In this document: piece after piece, positions 16,384 through 24,554 of the stretch
How positions within the stretch are numbered: the first letter of the stretch is position 1
Layout of the letters: every line of letters starts with the position of its first letter
Origin: Azospirillum oryzae
Lineage (GTDB): Bacteria; Pseudomonadota; Alphaproteobacteria; Azospirillales; Azospirillaceae
Length of the DNA: 64,000 bases
NCBI RefSeq assembly: GCF_900177515.1
Contig: NZ_FXAK01000010.1
Location: 124,001 to 188,000, forward strand
Direction: 5' to 3'
Position numbers and translations under genes: made by a program
Notes under the pieces: generated by a model
The model's database searches: none
The model's input: only the letters and a program-made list of their open reading frames with translations
Told to the model about the DNA's origin: nothing

Positions 16384-16581
16384 TTAGCGACGGGCGGTGC
16401 TGCCCGAATGGGGCTGGTGGGGACGGGGGGAGCGGCCGCGCGACGCGATGGCGGCACCCTGCAGGGTGCGCTGGCTGCGGCGCGCCTGGGCCTGTTCGAC
16501 CTCGCGCCGGAAGTTGGGGCCGAGAGCCTCGTAGGCGGCCTTCAGTTCGGGGTCCTTCATCCAGAATTCCTGGCGATCCAT
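16384..16581 (-). CDS. Small hypothetical protein
   Basis: A 65-aa protein of unknown function. The ATG at 16581 is preceded by AGAGGAAACC, a strong ribosome-binding site, which supports translation. Residues 1-35 look folded and charged (MDRQEFWMKDPELKAAYEAL); the rest is Arg/Ser/Pro/His-rich. No family recognised and no obvious operon partner. Confidence 0.55.
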   Translation of the reverse strand: MDRQEFWMKDPELKAAYEALGPNFRREVEQAQARRSQRTLQGAAIASRGRSPRPHQPHSGSTARR

Positions 16582-16772
16582 GGTTTCCTCTTGAATTGGC
16601 TGGCCGCCGGCCGAATGCCGGGCAGACCTGCGGCATGCCGCCCTTAGCGGAAAATGCGCCATGGGCGGGTCATCCGATGTGTTTCACGGGACGACGCCCA
16701 CGTTCCTTTTGGAAAGGAAGGGGCGGCATGACGACTGACAGGTTGGGGTGGCTGGTCTTCACTTCAAGATAC

Positions 16773-16797
16773 GCCCGGTGTCGGACCGGGCGACTTT
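16773..16797. terminator. Hairpin followed by CTTTT
   Basis: GCCCGGT (16773-16779) and ACCGGGC (16785-16791) form a perfect 7-bp stem with a 5-nt loop, followed by GACTTTT on the plus strand. It is terminator-like, but no gene lies close upstream on that strand. Confidence 0.4.
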
Positions 16798-16883
16798 TCG
16801 AAAGCCATAACGCCTTGTTCACCCCAAGGTTCCAGCCGGGCCTCCCCTGGCCGCAGGTTCTAGGACCGGCGGCCGGGGTAAAA

Positions 16884-16961
16884 TCCCCCTCTCCCCCGCT
16901 CTCGCGCAAACTTCGTTTGCGCTGACGCGACAGGCGGGGAGAGGGTCGGGGTGAGGGGGAT
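16884..16961. repeat. REP-like palindromic element
   Basis: It has a 'cccctctccccc' arm and a 'ggggagagggtcggggtgaggggg' arm around a GCGCAAACttcgTTTGCGC hairpin (about 16904-16922). The arms are shared with the other REP-like elements in the window. Confidence 0.7.
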
Positions 16962-17022
16962 GCACAAGGTGGATGTGGTGGAGAATGGGGACTGCGCGAT
17001 GCTTGAAAATCCTCGCCGCGCG

Positions 17023-17086
17023 ACCCCCTCACCCTAACCCTCTCCCCGGGGGGGAGAGGGGATATGTCCCAGGGGGAGAGGGGATC
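17023..17086. repeat. REP-like palindromic element
   Basis: 'ccctcaccctaaccctctcccc' arm, then 'ggggggagagggg', with a second partial copy after it. Same family as at 20279, 32564 and 63110. Confidence 0.7.
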
Positions 17087-17103
17087 CCGTCGTGGAGAGC
17101 GGG

Positions 17104-19368
17104 TTACGCGTGCAGCAAACCGATGTCGCCGTAGGCGATGTGGTCGAAGCCGTGGGCGTAGACCGGCGAGTTCGACGACAGGCTGAAGTCGTCCGCGGAC
17201 GGATTGACGAAACCCGGGTTCAGCATCATCGAACCCTTGTCGTAGCCGGCGGCCTGCCAGTTCGACAGGGTGCCCCAGGCGCCGCTCGACATCACCTGCG
17301 GCCAGGCGTCGAACTCCTTCGCGGCGGTGTCGAGGCTGCTGTAGAAGTTGTTGTGCAGGTTGCCGACATTGGCCGGGCCGTAGATGTGGACGGCGGTGCC
17401 CTCGCGGACGTCGATGACGTTGCCCGAGATGTCGTTGCCGCTCATCGTGTGGCCCTTCCAGCCGCTCCAGGCGACGTCCTGCTGCAGGCCGATCTGGGCG
17501 CCGCTGTTGCCGGCGATCACGTTCTCGGTGACCGTGTTGTTCCAGCCGCCATGCAGGAACACGCCGCCGATGTTGTCGTGGACGACGTTGCCCTTCACCG
17601 TGGTGCCGCTGGTCCAGTCGTCGAGATAGATGCCCCAGCTCGCCACCTGCCCGGTCGGGTTGGTCGCGGTGGTGCCGGACACGTCGTTGTTGATGACGGT
17701 GTGATTGGCCAGATCCTGCTGGCGGTTGATCAGGTAGATGCCGCCGCCGTCGTTGGACTCCAGGTTGGCGTTGATCACCTTGTTGAAGGAGATGGTCACG
17801 CGATAGGCGGCGTCGCTGCCGTCGGTCTGGACCGAGCCCACCGCGATGGCCTTCTCCGGCGAGTTTTCGATCTGGTTGTGGGTGACCTTCACGTCGGAGC
17901 TGCCGTTGACCCAGATGCCGGCGTCGCCGCGGTCGGCGGCGTTCGGGTGCCGGATCAGGTTGTCGGAGACCAGCGTGGCGTTGGAGCCGGCCTTGACGAA
18001 GATCGACTCGGCGCCGGTGTTGTCGAACTGGTTGCCGGTGACCTTGCTGTTGGCGCTGTTCTGCACCGTGATGCCGTAGCCGCCGCCCTTCACGACATTG
18101 TTGGCGAAGGTCAGGCCGGCGGCGTTGTCGGCGAAGACGTAATGGCCGCTGGTGACGCCGTCGGCGAAGGTCAGGCCTTCGATGGTGACGTTCTTGGCGC
18201 CGCCGAGGCCGAAGGACACCGACGCCGAAGAGCTGCCGTGGATCACCGCCTTCTCATTGCCGTAGCCGGCGAAGGTGACGCCGGAATCCTGGGCGTTCAG
18301 CCACACCCCGTTCTGATGGTAGTCGCCGCCGCGGATGTAGGTGGTGTCGATGTTCGGATCGGCGCGCATCGCCGCCTGCGCCTTGGCGAGGCTGGCGAAG
18401 GGACCGTCGGTGCCGGCGGCGTTGGGGGCGGCCAGCTTGCCCGACCAGCTGTCCTTGCCGTTGGTGGCGACGTAGAAGGCCGGGCCGGTGGGGGCCGGGT
18501 TGGTGGGCGTCGGCGTGGTCGGAGTCGGGGTGGTCGGCGTAGGGGTGTTGGTGGTGCCGGCCGGGAAGTCGGAGGCCGGGGCGTTCAGCACCAGCGTGCC
18601 GTTCCACCACATCCCCTTCTGGCCGGCCACCACGTCCTTGCCGTCGAGCGCGCCCTTGTCATAGGTGACGGCGCTGCTGGTGGAGGCGTAGCTGTGGCCG
18701 TTGATGGAGATGCTGTTGACGGTCAGGCTGCGGTCCTGGCCGTTGACCATGGCGTCGTTGTCGTACTGGATCTGCACCTTGTGCGCGACATTGTCGGCGG
18801 CATCGGTGGTGAAGGTGAAGTTCTTGGCGGTGGTGCCGGCGGTCGCCTCGCCGATCTGCTTGCCGTCGACCAGCACCTTGAAGTGGGCGTTGACGCCGCC
18901 CGCCGCGGTGCCCGACGCGTTCACGACGATGGTGTCCTTGCCCGCCGTGGCGGCCGGCGCCGGGGTGGGGGTGGCGGCGGGGAAATAGCTCTTGTCGGCG
19001 TTCACCACCAGCGTGCCGTTCCACCACATGTTCGACTGGCCGGCGGCGACGTCGCGGCCGTCGAGCGCGCCCTTGTCGTAGCTGACGATGCCGGCGGTCG
19101 GCGCGATCGTCTTGCCGCCGATGCTGATGCTGTTGACGGTCAGGCTGCGGTCCTGGCCGTTGACGACGGCATCGTTGTCGTACCGGATCTGCACCTTGTG
19201 CGCGGTGTCGGCGGTCAGCACGGGCGTGAAGACGAAGTCCTTCGCCGTCGTGCCGGCGGTACCCTCACCCACCTTCTGGCCGTCGACCAGCAGAGTGAAA
19301 TGGGCGTTCACGCCGGCGGCGGCCTTGCCGAGCGCGTTGACGACGATCTTGGTGGAGGTGGTGGCCAT
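17104..19368 (-). CDS. Leaderless right-handed beta-helix protein with two CBM60-like modules
   Basis: The 754-aa protein begins directly with a carbohydrate-binding module and has no signal peptide. Two tandem modules (about 6-130 and 140-265) share KIVVNA.G, LVDGQ.VGE, KVQI.YDNDA, NGQDRSLTVNSI and MWWNGTLV, the pattern of Ca-dependent xylan-binding CBM60-type domains. A Thr/Pro linker (about 268-292) leads to a parallel beta-helix (about 305-750) with many N-x-V-x-x-N rungs, like polysaccharide lyases, epimerases or NosD-type folds. The polysaccharide substrate is not visible. The same modules occur in the GH5 enzyme at 28008. Secretion, if any, must be non-Sec, for example type I; no RTX repeats are seen. 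Confidence 0.8.
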   Translation of the reverse strand: MATTSTKIVVNALGKAAAGVNAHFTLLVDGQKVGEGTAGTTAKDFVFTPVLTADTAHKVQIRYDNDAVVNGQDRSLTVNSISIGGKTIAPTAGIVSYDKGALDGRDVAAGQSNMWWNGTLVVNADKSYFPAATPTPAPAATAGKDTIVVNASGTAAGGVNAHFKVLVDGKQIGEATAGTTAKNFTFTTDAADNVAHKVQIQYDNDAMVNGQDRSLTVNSISINGHSYASTSSAVTYDKGALDGKDVVAGQKGMWWNGTLVLNAPASDFPAGTTNTPTPTTPTPTTPTPTNPAPTGPAFYVATNGKDSWSGKLAAPNAAGTDGPFASLAKAQAAMRADPNIDTTYIRGGDYHQNGVWLNAQDSGVTFAGYGNEKAVIHGSSSASVSFGLGGAKNVTIEGLTFADGVTSGHYVFADNAAGLTFANNVVKGGGYGITVQNSANSKVTGNQFDNTGAESIFVKAGSNATLVSDNLIRHPNAADRGDAGIWVNGSSDVKVTHNQIENSPEKAIAVGSVQTDGSDAAYRVTISFNKVINANLESNDGGGIYLINRQQDLANHTVINNDVSGTTATNPTGQVASWGIYLDDWTSGTTVKGNVVHDNIGGVFLHGGWNNTVTENVIAGNSGAQIGLQQDVAWSGWKGHTMSGNDISGNVIDVREGTAVHIYGPANVGNLHNNFYSSLDTAAKEFDAWPQVMSSGAWGTLSNWQAAGYDKGSMMLNPGFVNPSADDFSLSSNSPVYAHGFDHIAYGDIGLLHA

Positions 19369-19775
19369 CGGTTCGGTGTCCTCGCCTGATGTGCCCCGGG
19401 GCAGTGCCGTGCCCCTGGGGTCTGATGTCCGTTTTGGGCCTGAACCCGGATGCCGGCGGAGGATGGCGAGGAGCGGCGGGATCTTTGTGTGATGTTTTCG
19501 CTTAAAAGCGCCGAATCTGCGACAAATTGTGGCTAATCCTGCCGTGGGCCGATTCGCACGATGGTCGTGATTGCAGTGCAGCATTTCCGCAACAGCGAGC
19601 CGTGCGAAAATTGCGGCTTTCCCCTATTCCTGCAGGAAGCCGTTGAACGAAAGGTGCTTTTCCCGGATTGTTTGGAATAGCCACAACTGTCTGCCGCCGG
19701 AACGAGACGCGGTGACCGCGAGGCTCCGGACCCCCATATGTCCGGATGCCGAGCGGAACGAGGATTGACTGAGAG
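19369..19775. other. Divergent intergenic region
   Basis: The 407 bp between the beta-helix gene (minus) and the thioesterase gene (plus) hold no gene. A CGCTTAAAAGCG palindrome lies at 19499-19510, about 130 bp upstream of the beta-helix start, and is a possible operator. I see no clear sigma-70 hexamers. Confidence 0.5.
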
Positions 19776-20261
19776 ATGCACGAGTACAGCGAGCGGCCGC
19801 GCCGCGCCGTCGATGACCCCAGCCACCGGCCGTTGCCGCCGGGCTGCTTCCGGGTGCAGCGGCCCATTCGCTTTTCCCATTGCGACCCGGCCGGCATCGT
19901 CTATTTCCCGGTCTATTTCGACATGTTCAACGGCGCGGTGGAGGACTGGTTCACCCAGGGGCTGGACATCGACTATGCGACGATGATCCTGCAGCGGCGG
20001 CTGGGCCTGCCGATCGTGCATGCCGAATGCGATTTCGTCATCCCCAGCCGCATGGGCGACACGCTGACGCTGGGCGTCCTGCTGGAACGGCTGGGCCGCA
20101 GCTCCCTTAGGCTGCGGATCAACGGCGAGCATGAGGGGCAGGTCCGGCTGTCGGGCAGCCTGACGGTGGTCACCACCTCGCTGGACGATTTCGCCGCGGT
20201 GCCGATCCCCGACGACATCCGCGCCGCCATGCAGCGCTATCAGGCGGGTTGCGAGGTATAA
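19776..20261 (+). CDS. Acyl-CoA thioesterase, 4-hydroxybenzoyl-CoA thioesterase type
   Basis: Hotdog-fold thioesterase of 161 aa. The 4HBT motif FSHCDPAGIVYFPVYFDMFN (about 34-53) contains the Asp expected in the active site. FVIPSRMGDTLTLGV follows as the second strand block. It hydrolyses an acyl- or aroyl-CoA; the exact substrate is unknown. An Lrp/AsnC gene follows in the same direction after a REP-like element. Confidence 0.83.
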   Translation: MHEYSERPRRAVDDPSHRPLPPGCFRVQRPIRFSHCDPAGIVYFPVYFDMFNGAVEDWFTQGLDIDYATMILQRRLGLPIVHAECDFVIPSRMGDTLTLGVLLERLGRSSLRLRINGEHEGQVRLSGSLTVVTTSLDDFAAVPIPDDIRAAMQRYQAGCEV

Positions 20262-20278
20262 GGGGGGCGGCTTGCACT

Positions 20279-20388
20279 TATCCCCCTCTTCCCCCCGGGG
20301 AGAGGGGGATGCACTGCGTGGCCATCCCGAGAATCCTCGCTATGCTCCCCCCTCACCCTAACCCTCTCCCCGGGGGAGAGAGGGGATT
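20279..20388. repeat. Composite REP-like element
   Basis: Two 'cccctcttcccccc/ggggagaggggg' type hairpins (about 20280-20309 and 20346-20387) flank a 35-bp core containing 'ccgagaatcctcgctatg'. It fills the gap between the thioesterase and asnC-type genes. Confidence 0.75.
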
Positions 20389-20405
20389 CTGTGCGACGGA
20401 CCTCC

Positions 20406-20831
20406 ATGGACGACATCGACCGCCGGCTGATCGATCTGTTGACGGTGAACGCGCGCACCAGCACGGCGGCGCTGGGCCGGGCGCTGGGGCTGTCGCGGTC
20501 GACCGTGCAGGACCGGATCGCCCGGCTGGAGCGGCAGGGGGTGATCGCCGGCTATACCGTGAAGCTGGGCGACCCGGCGCCGCGCCGGGGCGTGTCGGCG
20601 CTGGTGATGATCAGCGTGAATGCCCGGCTGGCCGACCGCGCCGTCCATGCCCTGCGCAAGATGCCGGAGGTGATCCGGCTGCACAGCATCAGCGGACAGT
20701 ATGACCTGTGCGCCACCGTCGGCACCGAGACGCATGACGCGATGGACGCCGCGCTGGACAGCATCGGCCGGCTGCCCGGCGTGGAACGGACGATGTCGTC
20801 CATCGTGCTGTCGACCAAGATGGAACGGTAG
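20406..20831 (+). CDS. Lrp/AsnC-family transcriptional regulator
   Basis: The protein is 141 aa. The N-terminal HTH (MDDIDRRLIDLLTVNARTST and AALGRALGLSRSTVQDRI) occupies about 1-50, followed by the ligand-binding RAM/AsnC domain (VMISVNARLADRAVHALRKM). ATG 20406 is preferred to an in-frame start at 20391 because the conserved MDDIDRRL begins there. Probable feast/famine-type regulator; the amino-acid ligand is unknown. Ends 47 bp from the convergent pyruvate kinase, with a strong hairpin between. Confidence 0.88.
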   Translation: MDDIDRRLIDLLTVNARTSTAALGRALGLSRSTVQDRIARLERQGVIAGYTVKLGDPAPRRGVSALVMISVNARLADRAVHALRKMPEVIRLHSISGQYDLCATVGTETHDAMDAALDSIGRLPGVERTMSSIVLSTKMER

Positions 20832-20832
20832 G

Positions 20833-20870
20833 CGACTCTCCCCCGACCGATAAGGAACGGGGGAGAGTCG
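20833..20870. terminator. Bidirectional terminator hairpin with an iteron-like loop
   Basis: CGACTCTCCCCC (20833-20844) and GGGGGAGAGTCG (20859-20870) form a perfect 12-bp stem between convergent genes. The 5' arm and loop contain CCCCCGACCGATAAGGAA (20840-20857), which resembles a reverse iteron with GATAAGG in place of GGTAAGG. Confidence 0.6.
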
Positions 20871-20878
20871 CCCTGCCC

Positions 20879-22303
20879 TCACGCCTTGCCGTCCATGTGG
20901 ATGACGCGCAGGTTGTTGGTGGTGCCGGCCTGGGCGAAGGGGATGCCGGCGACGACGACCATGGTGCCGGTCCGGCCGGCGAACTCCTCCGCCCGCGCGG
21001 TGGAGATGGCGCGGTCGACCATCTCCTCGTAGGTGCGGATGTCGTCGGACAGCACGCTGTGGGCACCCCACAGCAGGCAGAGCCGGCGCGACACCGCCCG
21101 GTCCGGGGTGATCGCCAGGATCGGCACCTCCGGCCGCTTGCGGGCGATGCGCGCCGCGGTGGTGCCGCTGGAGGTGAAGGCGACGATGGCCGAGGAATGC
21201 AGGCTGTTGGCCAGATCGGCGGCGGCGGCGGCCACGGCGTGGGGCGGGCTGTGCTCCTCGCCCGGATGGGTCGCCTGGATCAGCGAGTGATAGAGCTTGT
21301 GCTGCTCGGTGGAGCGGATGATGCGGTCCATCATGGTGACCGCCTCGACCGGATATTGGCCGGACGCCGATTCGGCCGACAGCATCACCGCGTCGGCGCC
21401 GTCATAGATGGCGGTCGCCACGTCCGACGCCTCGGCCCGCGTCGGGGTCGGGGCGGAGACCATCGAGTCGAGCATCTGGGTGGCGACGATCACCGGCTTC
21501 ACCGCCAGACGGCAGGCACGCACCAGCTCCTTCTGGCGGCCGGGCACATCCTCGTGCGGGATTTCGACGCCGAGGTCGCCGCGCGCCACCATCACCGCGT
21601 CGGACAGGCGGATGATGTCGTCGATCCGCTCCAGCGCCTGCGGCTTCTCGATCTTCGCCATGATGCCGGCGCGGTCGCCGATCAGGCCGCGGCCTTCCAG
21701 GATGTCGCCCGGCTTCTGCACGAAGGACATGGCGACCCAGTCGACCCCCAGCTCCAGCCCGAAGGCGAGGTCGGCGCGGTCCTTTTCGGTCAGGGGCGAC
21801 AGGTCCAGGATGGTGCCCGGCAGGTTGACGCCCTTGCGGTTGGAGATGGTGCCGCCGACGACGACGCGGGCCTCGATCCAGTCGTCGCCCAGCTCGGTCA
21901 CCTCGACGCGGACGCGGCCGTCGTCGATCAGCAGATGGTGGCCCGGCATGATGGCGGCGAAGATTTCCGGGTGCGGCAGCGGGATGGAGCGCTTGTCGCC
22001 CTCGCTGCCATGCAGCACGAAGCGGATCTGCTCGCCGGTGGCGACGGCGAGCTTGCCGTCACGGATGGTGCCGACGCGGATCTTCGGACCCTGGAGATCC
22101 TGCAGGATGCCGATGGGGCGGCCGACCTCCGCCTCCAGCTCGCGGATGGCGCGGTGGACCTTGGCGTGGTCGTCGTGGGTGCCATGGCTGAAGTTCAGCC
22201 GGAAGGTGTCGACACCGGCCAGGAACAGGGTCTTCAGCATCTCGGGCGAGTTGCTGGCCGGTCCGACGGTGGCGACGATCTTGGCGCGGCGATGACGGCG
22301 CAT
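20879..22303 (-). CDS. pyk: Pyruvate kinase
   Basis: Cytosolic glycolytic enzyme making pyruvate and ATP from phosphoenolpyruvate and ADP. It has 474 aa, normal length. The start MRRHRRAKIVATVGPAS is canonical, KIRVGTI is in the A/B region, the catalytic-lysine segment is IMAKIEKPQALE, the Mg-binding signature is VMVARGDLGVEIP, and ASDVATAIYDGADAVMLSAE follows. The C-terminal allosteric domain is complete. ATG 22303 is chosen by homology of the N-terminus. Monocistronic by context, convergent with the AsnC-type gene. Confidence 0.96.
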   Translation of the reverse strand: MRRHRRAKIVATVGPASNSPEMLKTLFLAGVDTFRLNFSHGTHDDHAKVHRAIRELEAEVGRPIGILQDLQGPKIRVGTIRDGKLAVATGEQIRFVLHGSEGDKRSIPLPHPEIFAAIMPGHHLLIDDGRVRVEVTELGDDWIEARVVVGGTISNRKGVNLPGTILDLSPLTEKDRADLAFGLELGVDWVAMSFVQKPGDILEGRGLIGDRAGIMAKIEKPQALERIDDIIRLSDAVMVARGDLGVEIPHEDVPGRQKELVRACRLAVKPVIVATQMLDSMVSAPTPTRAEASDVATAIYDGADAVMLSAESASGQYPVEAVTMMDRIIRSTEQHKLYHSLIQATHPGEEHSPPHAVAAAAADLANSLHSSAIVAFTSSGTTAARIARKRPEVPILAITPDRAVSRRLCLLWGAHSVLSDDIRTYEEMVDRAISTARAEEFAGRTGTMVVVAGIPFAQAGTTNNLRVIHMDGKA

Positions 22304-22507
22304 GTGGTTCCGGCCGCGGGGGCCGTCCTCTGTTGGCTGGGCCGTCCGGTGCGCCGACGGGACGGCGGCCACCTTGGAGGGACGGCGGGGTGACTGGTCC
22401 GCAAGGAAACGGCCGGGGCGGGCAACCGGTTGGGGGAGCCCGTCGACTGTTCGCGTGCCTGAACAAGGTGTCGCCATCCCGGCCGGAAAGCAAGGCGGCT
22501 GGCGGGG

Positions 22508-23407
22508 TCAGAGTTCTTCCAACCGCTCGTGCAGGTCCTCGATGGCGCGGATGCGGGCGCGGCCGGCGGCGCCGGTCAGGAGGATCAGTTCGGCGGCAAG
22601 CGCATGGATCACCGCCAGGGCGGCGACATGGGTGTCGAGGGCGGCCAGGCTGCGCGTCTCGCAGCGGAAGGTCAGCGGCGGCGGCGGGGCTTCCAGGGCG
22701 GAGTGGCTGTCGGCGATCAGGATGGTCGGAATCGCGCGCTCCCGCACCGTCTGCAGCAGGCGGACGATGGCTGGCGGGCGGCGGCGGATGCCGACCAGGA
22801 ACAGCAGGTCGCCGGGCCCCCGATCTCCAGGATTAAGATCGGCCAGCGTCTCCGCCATCGTCTCGCCGGAGGCCGCCAGCTGGTGCACCTCGCCGCGGAC
22901 CTGGATGAACTGCCAGCGGGCATAGCCGGCCAGGAAGGCGCTGTTGCGCGCGCCGCAGACCCAGATCCGCCGGGCGTCGGCAAGCGCGCGGGCGGCCTGG
23001 GCCAGCAGCGCCGGGTCGGTCTGGCGGGCGGTGGCGGCCAACGCCTCCGCGCTGCGCTGGAAATGCGCTTCCAGGGGGGCGGGATCGCTGTCGGAGGCCG
23101 GGCCGCCGGGGGGCAGCAGGAACAGGGGCGAGCCCCAGTCGCCGCCGCGCCGGGCGGCCAGACGGGCCTCCTCGAAGCCGGCATAGCCGAGGCGGCGGAC
23201 CAGACGCGACACCGTCATCTTCGACACCCCGGCCCGCCCCGCCAGCTCGGTCGCCGAATAGCCCGACAGCTCGCCCGGACAGGCGAGGATGACGTCGGCG
23301 AGTTGCCGCTCCAGCGGGCTGAGATCGCCGTAGCGGTCGCGGATGCGCGCGGTCAGGGATGGCTCGGCGCCGTCGGTCGGGGGGGTGAATGGCTTTGCCT
23401 GTTTCAT
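22508..23407 (-). CDS. RpiR/MurR-family transcriptional regulator
   Basis: The protein is 299 aa from ATG 23407; an in-frame ATG at 23440 is the alternative. The N-terminal HTH (LTARIRDRYGDLSPLERQLA, then GRAGVSKMTVSRLVRRLGYA) is the RpiR type, and the C-terminal half is a SIS sugar-phosphate-binding fold (WVCGARNSAFLAGYARWQFI and DLLFLVGIRRRPPAIV). It is divergent from a complete amino-acid ABC importer 210 bp away and probably regulates it. The ligand is unknown. Confidence 0.87.
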   Translation of the reverse strand: MKQAKPFTPPTDGAEPSLTARIRDRYGDLSPLERQLADVILACPGELSGYSATELAGRAGVSKMTVSRLVRRLGYAGFEEARLAARRGGDWGSPLFLLPPGGPASDSDPAPLEAHFQRSAEALAATARQTDPALLAQAARALADARRIWVCGARNSAFLAGYARWQFIQVRGEVHQLAASGETMAETLADLNPGDRGPGDLLFLVGIRRRPPAIVRLLQTVRERAIPTILIADSHSALEAPPPPLTFRCETRSLAALDTHVAALAVIHALAAELILLTGAAGRARIRAIEDLHERLEEL

Positions 23408-23473
23408 AGGCTGATCGCCTCGCGGTTCCGGCATTTGCATAAAAAATCAGCTTTTGGAGTGCGACTTATGCGG

Positions 23474-23489
23474 CGTTACAGACGTAACG
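23474..23489. promoter_or_regulatory. Palindrome in the rpiR/ABC divergent region
   Basis: CGTTACAGACGTAACG is an inverted repeat (CGTTAC/GTAACG) located 67 bp from the RpiR start and 130 bp from the ABC start. A further GTAAC half-site lies near 23513. It is a candidate RpiR operator. Confidence 0.45.
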
Positions 23490-23560
23490 GATTTTGGCTG
23501 TGGCGGGATATTCGTAACATTTCCGTGCTTTGGCTCACATCGGAATTCATAGGACGGAAG

Positions 23561-23576
23561 TGGCACGCCGATTGAA
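23561..23576 (+). promoter_or_regulatory. Sigma-54-like promoter element before the amino-acid ABC operon
   Basis: TGGCACG, four bases, then TTGAA closely resembles the -24/-12 consensus TGGCACG-N4-TTGCA with correct spacing, but the key C of the -12 GC is A. It lies 40 bp upstream of the binding-protein ATG. Confidence 0.4.
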
Positions 23577-23617
23577 AAGGAGGGGGTCATCGTCCTTCGC
23601 TCTGGAGATCAGGTGCC

Positions 23618-24412
23618 ATGCGGTTCGCAAAGATTCTGGGTGCTCTCGGCCTTGCAACGGCGGTTCTGGCCGGGGGGCTTGCCCCGACCCATGCAAAAGC
23701 CGACGCGCTTGAGCGCATCGCCAAGGAAAAGGTGCTGCGCGTCGCCGTTCCGCAGGACTTCCCGCCCTTCGGCTCGGTCGGCACCGACCTGAAGCCGGTC
23801 GGCTACGACATCGACGCCGCCACCCTGATCGCCAAGGAAATGGGCGCCAAGGTGGAGCTGGTGCCGGTGACCAGCACCAACCGCATCCCCTACCTGACCA
23901 CCGGCAAGGTCGATCTGGTGATCTCCAGCCTGGGCAAGAATGCGGAGCGCGAGAAGGTCATCGACTTCTCCACCGCCTACGCCCCCTTCTACAACGGCGT
24001 CTTCGGCCCCGACGACATCAAGGCGGAGAAGCCGGAGGATCTGGACGGCAAGACCGTCGGCGTCACCCGCGGCTCGGTCGAGGACATCGAGCTGTCGAAG
24101 ATCGTGTCGGACAAGGTCACCGTCCGCCGCTACGAGGACAACAACGGCACCATCTCCGCCTTCCTGTCGGGACAGGTGCAGCTGGTCGCCACCGGCAACG
24201 TCGTCGCCGCCGCCATCTTCGAGCGCAACCCGCCGCGCCTGCCGATCATGAAGTTCCTGATCAAGAACTCCCCCTGCTATGTCGGGCTGAACAAGAACGA
24301 AGGGCCGCTGATGGAGAAGGTCAACGCCATCATCGCCAAGGCGAAGGATGACGGATCGCTGAACGCCATCGCCAAGAAGTGGCTGCACGCGCCGCTGCCG
24401 AAGGATTTGTGA
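23618..24412 (+). CDS. Polar amino-acid ABC transporter, periplasmic binding protein
   Basis: The 264-aa SBP_bac_3 protein has a Sec signal peptide (MRFAKILGALGLATAVLAGG, cleavage after THA near residue 26). The mature part starts VLRVAVPQDFPPFG and contains DLVISSLGKNAEREKVIDFS, a typical family-3 motif set for amino-acid binding. First gene of an importer that continues with two permeases and an ATPase. An 'AGGAGGGGG' ribosome-binding region precedes it. The exact amino acid is not deducible. Confidence 0.9.
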   Translation: MRFAKILGALGLATAVLAGGLAPTHAKADALERIAKEKVLRVAVPQDFPPFGSVGTDLKPVGYDIDAATLIAKEMGAKVELVPVTSTNRIPYLTTGKVDLVISSLGKNAEREKVIDFSTAYAPFYNGVFGPDDIKAEKPEDLDGKTVGVTRGSVEDIELSKIVSDKVTVRRYEDNNGTISAFLSGQVQLVATGNVVAAAIFERNPPRLPIMKFLIKNSPCYVGLNKNEGPLMEKVNAIIAKAKDDGSLNAIAKKWLHAPLPKDL

Positions 24413-24423
24413 TCGGCATTTTG

Positions 24424-24532
24424 CCCCCTCCCTAACCCTCCCCCACCTTCGGTGGGAGAGGGGACTGCCGCCGCGCTCCCGCAAAGCTCCTGCCCCCTCT
24501 CCCTCGAAGAGGGGGAGGGATGGGGAGGGGGC
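24424..24532. repeat. Composite REP-like element inside the ABC operon
   Basis: Two hairpins ('ccccaccttcggtggg' and 'cccctctccctcgaagagggggaggg') lie between the binding-protein and first permease genes. The position just after the binding-protein gene would favour mRNA stabilisation of the upstream cistron. Confidence 0.65.
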
Positions 24533-24554
24533 ACCCACCTACGGACCCCACACA

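Larger units (their letters stand above)
16582..17103. other. Intergenic region holding REP-like elements and hairpins
   Basis: No gene supported. It contains an inverted repeat TTCCTTT/AAAGGAA (16703-16719), a GCCCGGT/ACCGGGC hairpin (16773-16791) and two REP-like elements (16884-16961, 17023-17086). Confidence 0.7.

Noticed and set aside
16670..17032. 120-codon minus-strand frame
   Set aside because: Composed of REP-like sequence and hairpins, with no plausible start or ribosome-binding site.
17092..19389. 765-codon plus-strand frame
   Set aside because: Antisense shadow of the beta-helix/CBM60 gene, with Val/Gly/Ala/Arg low-complexity composition.
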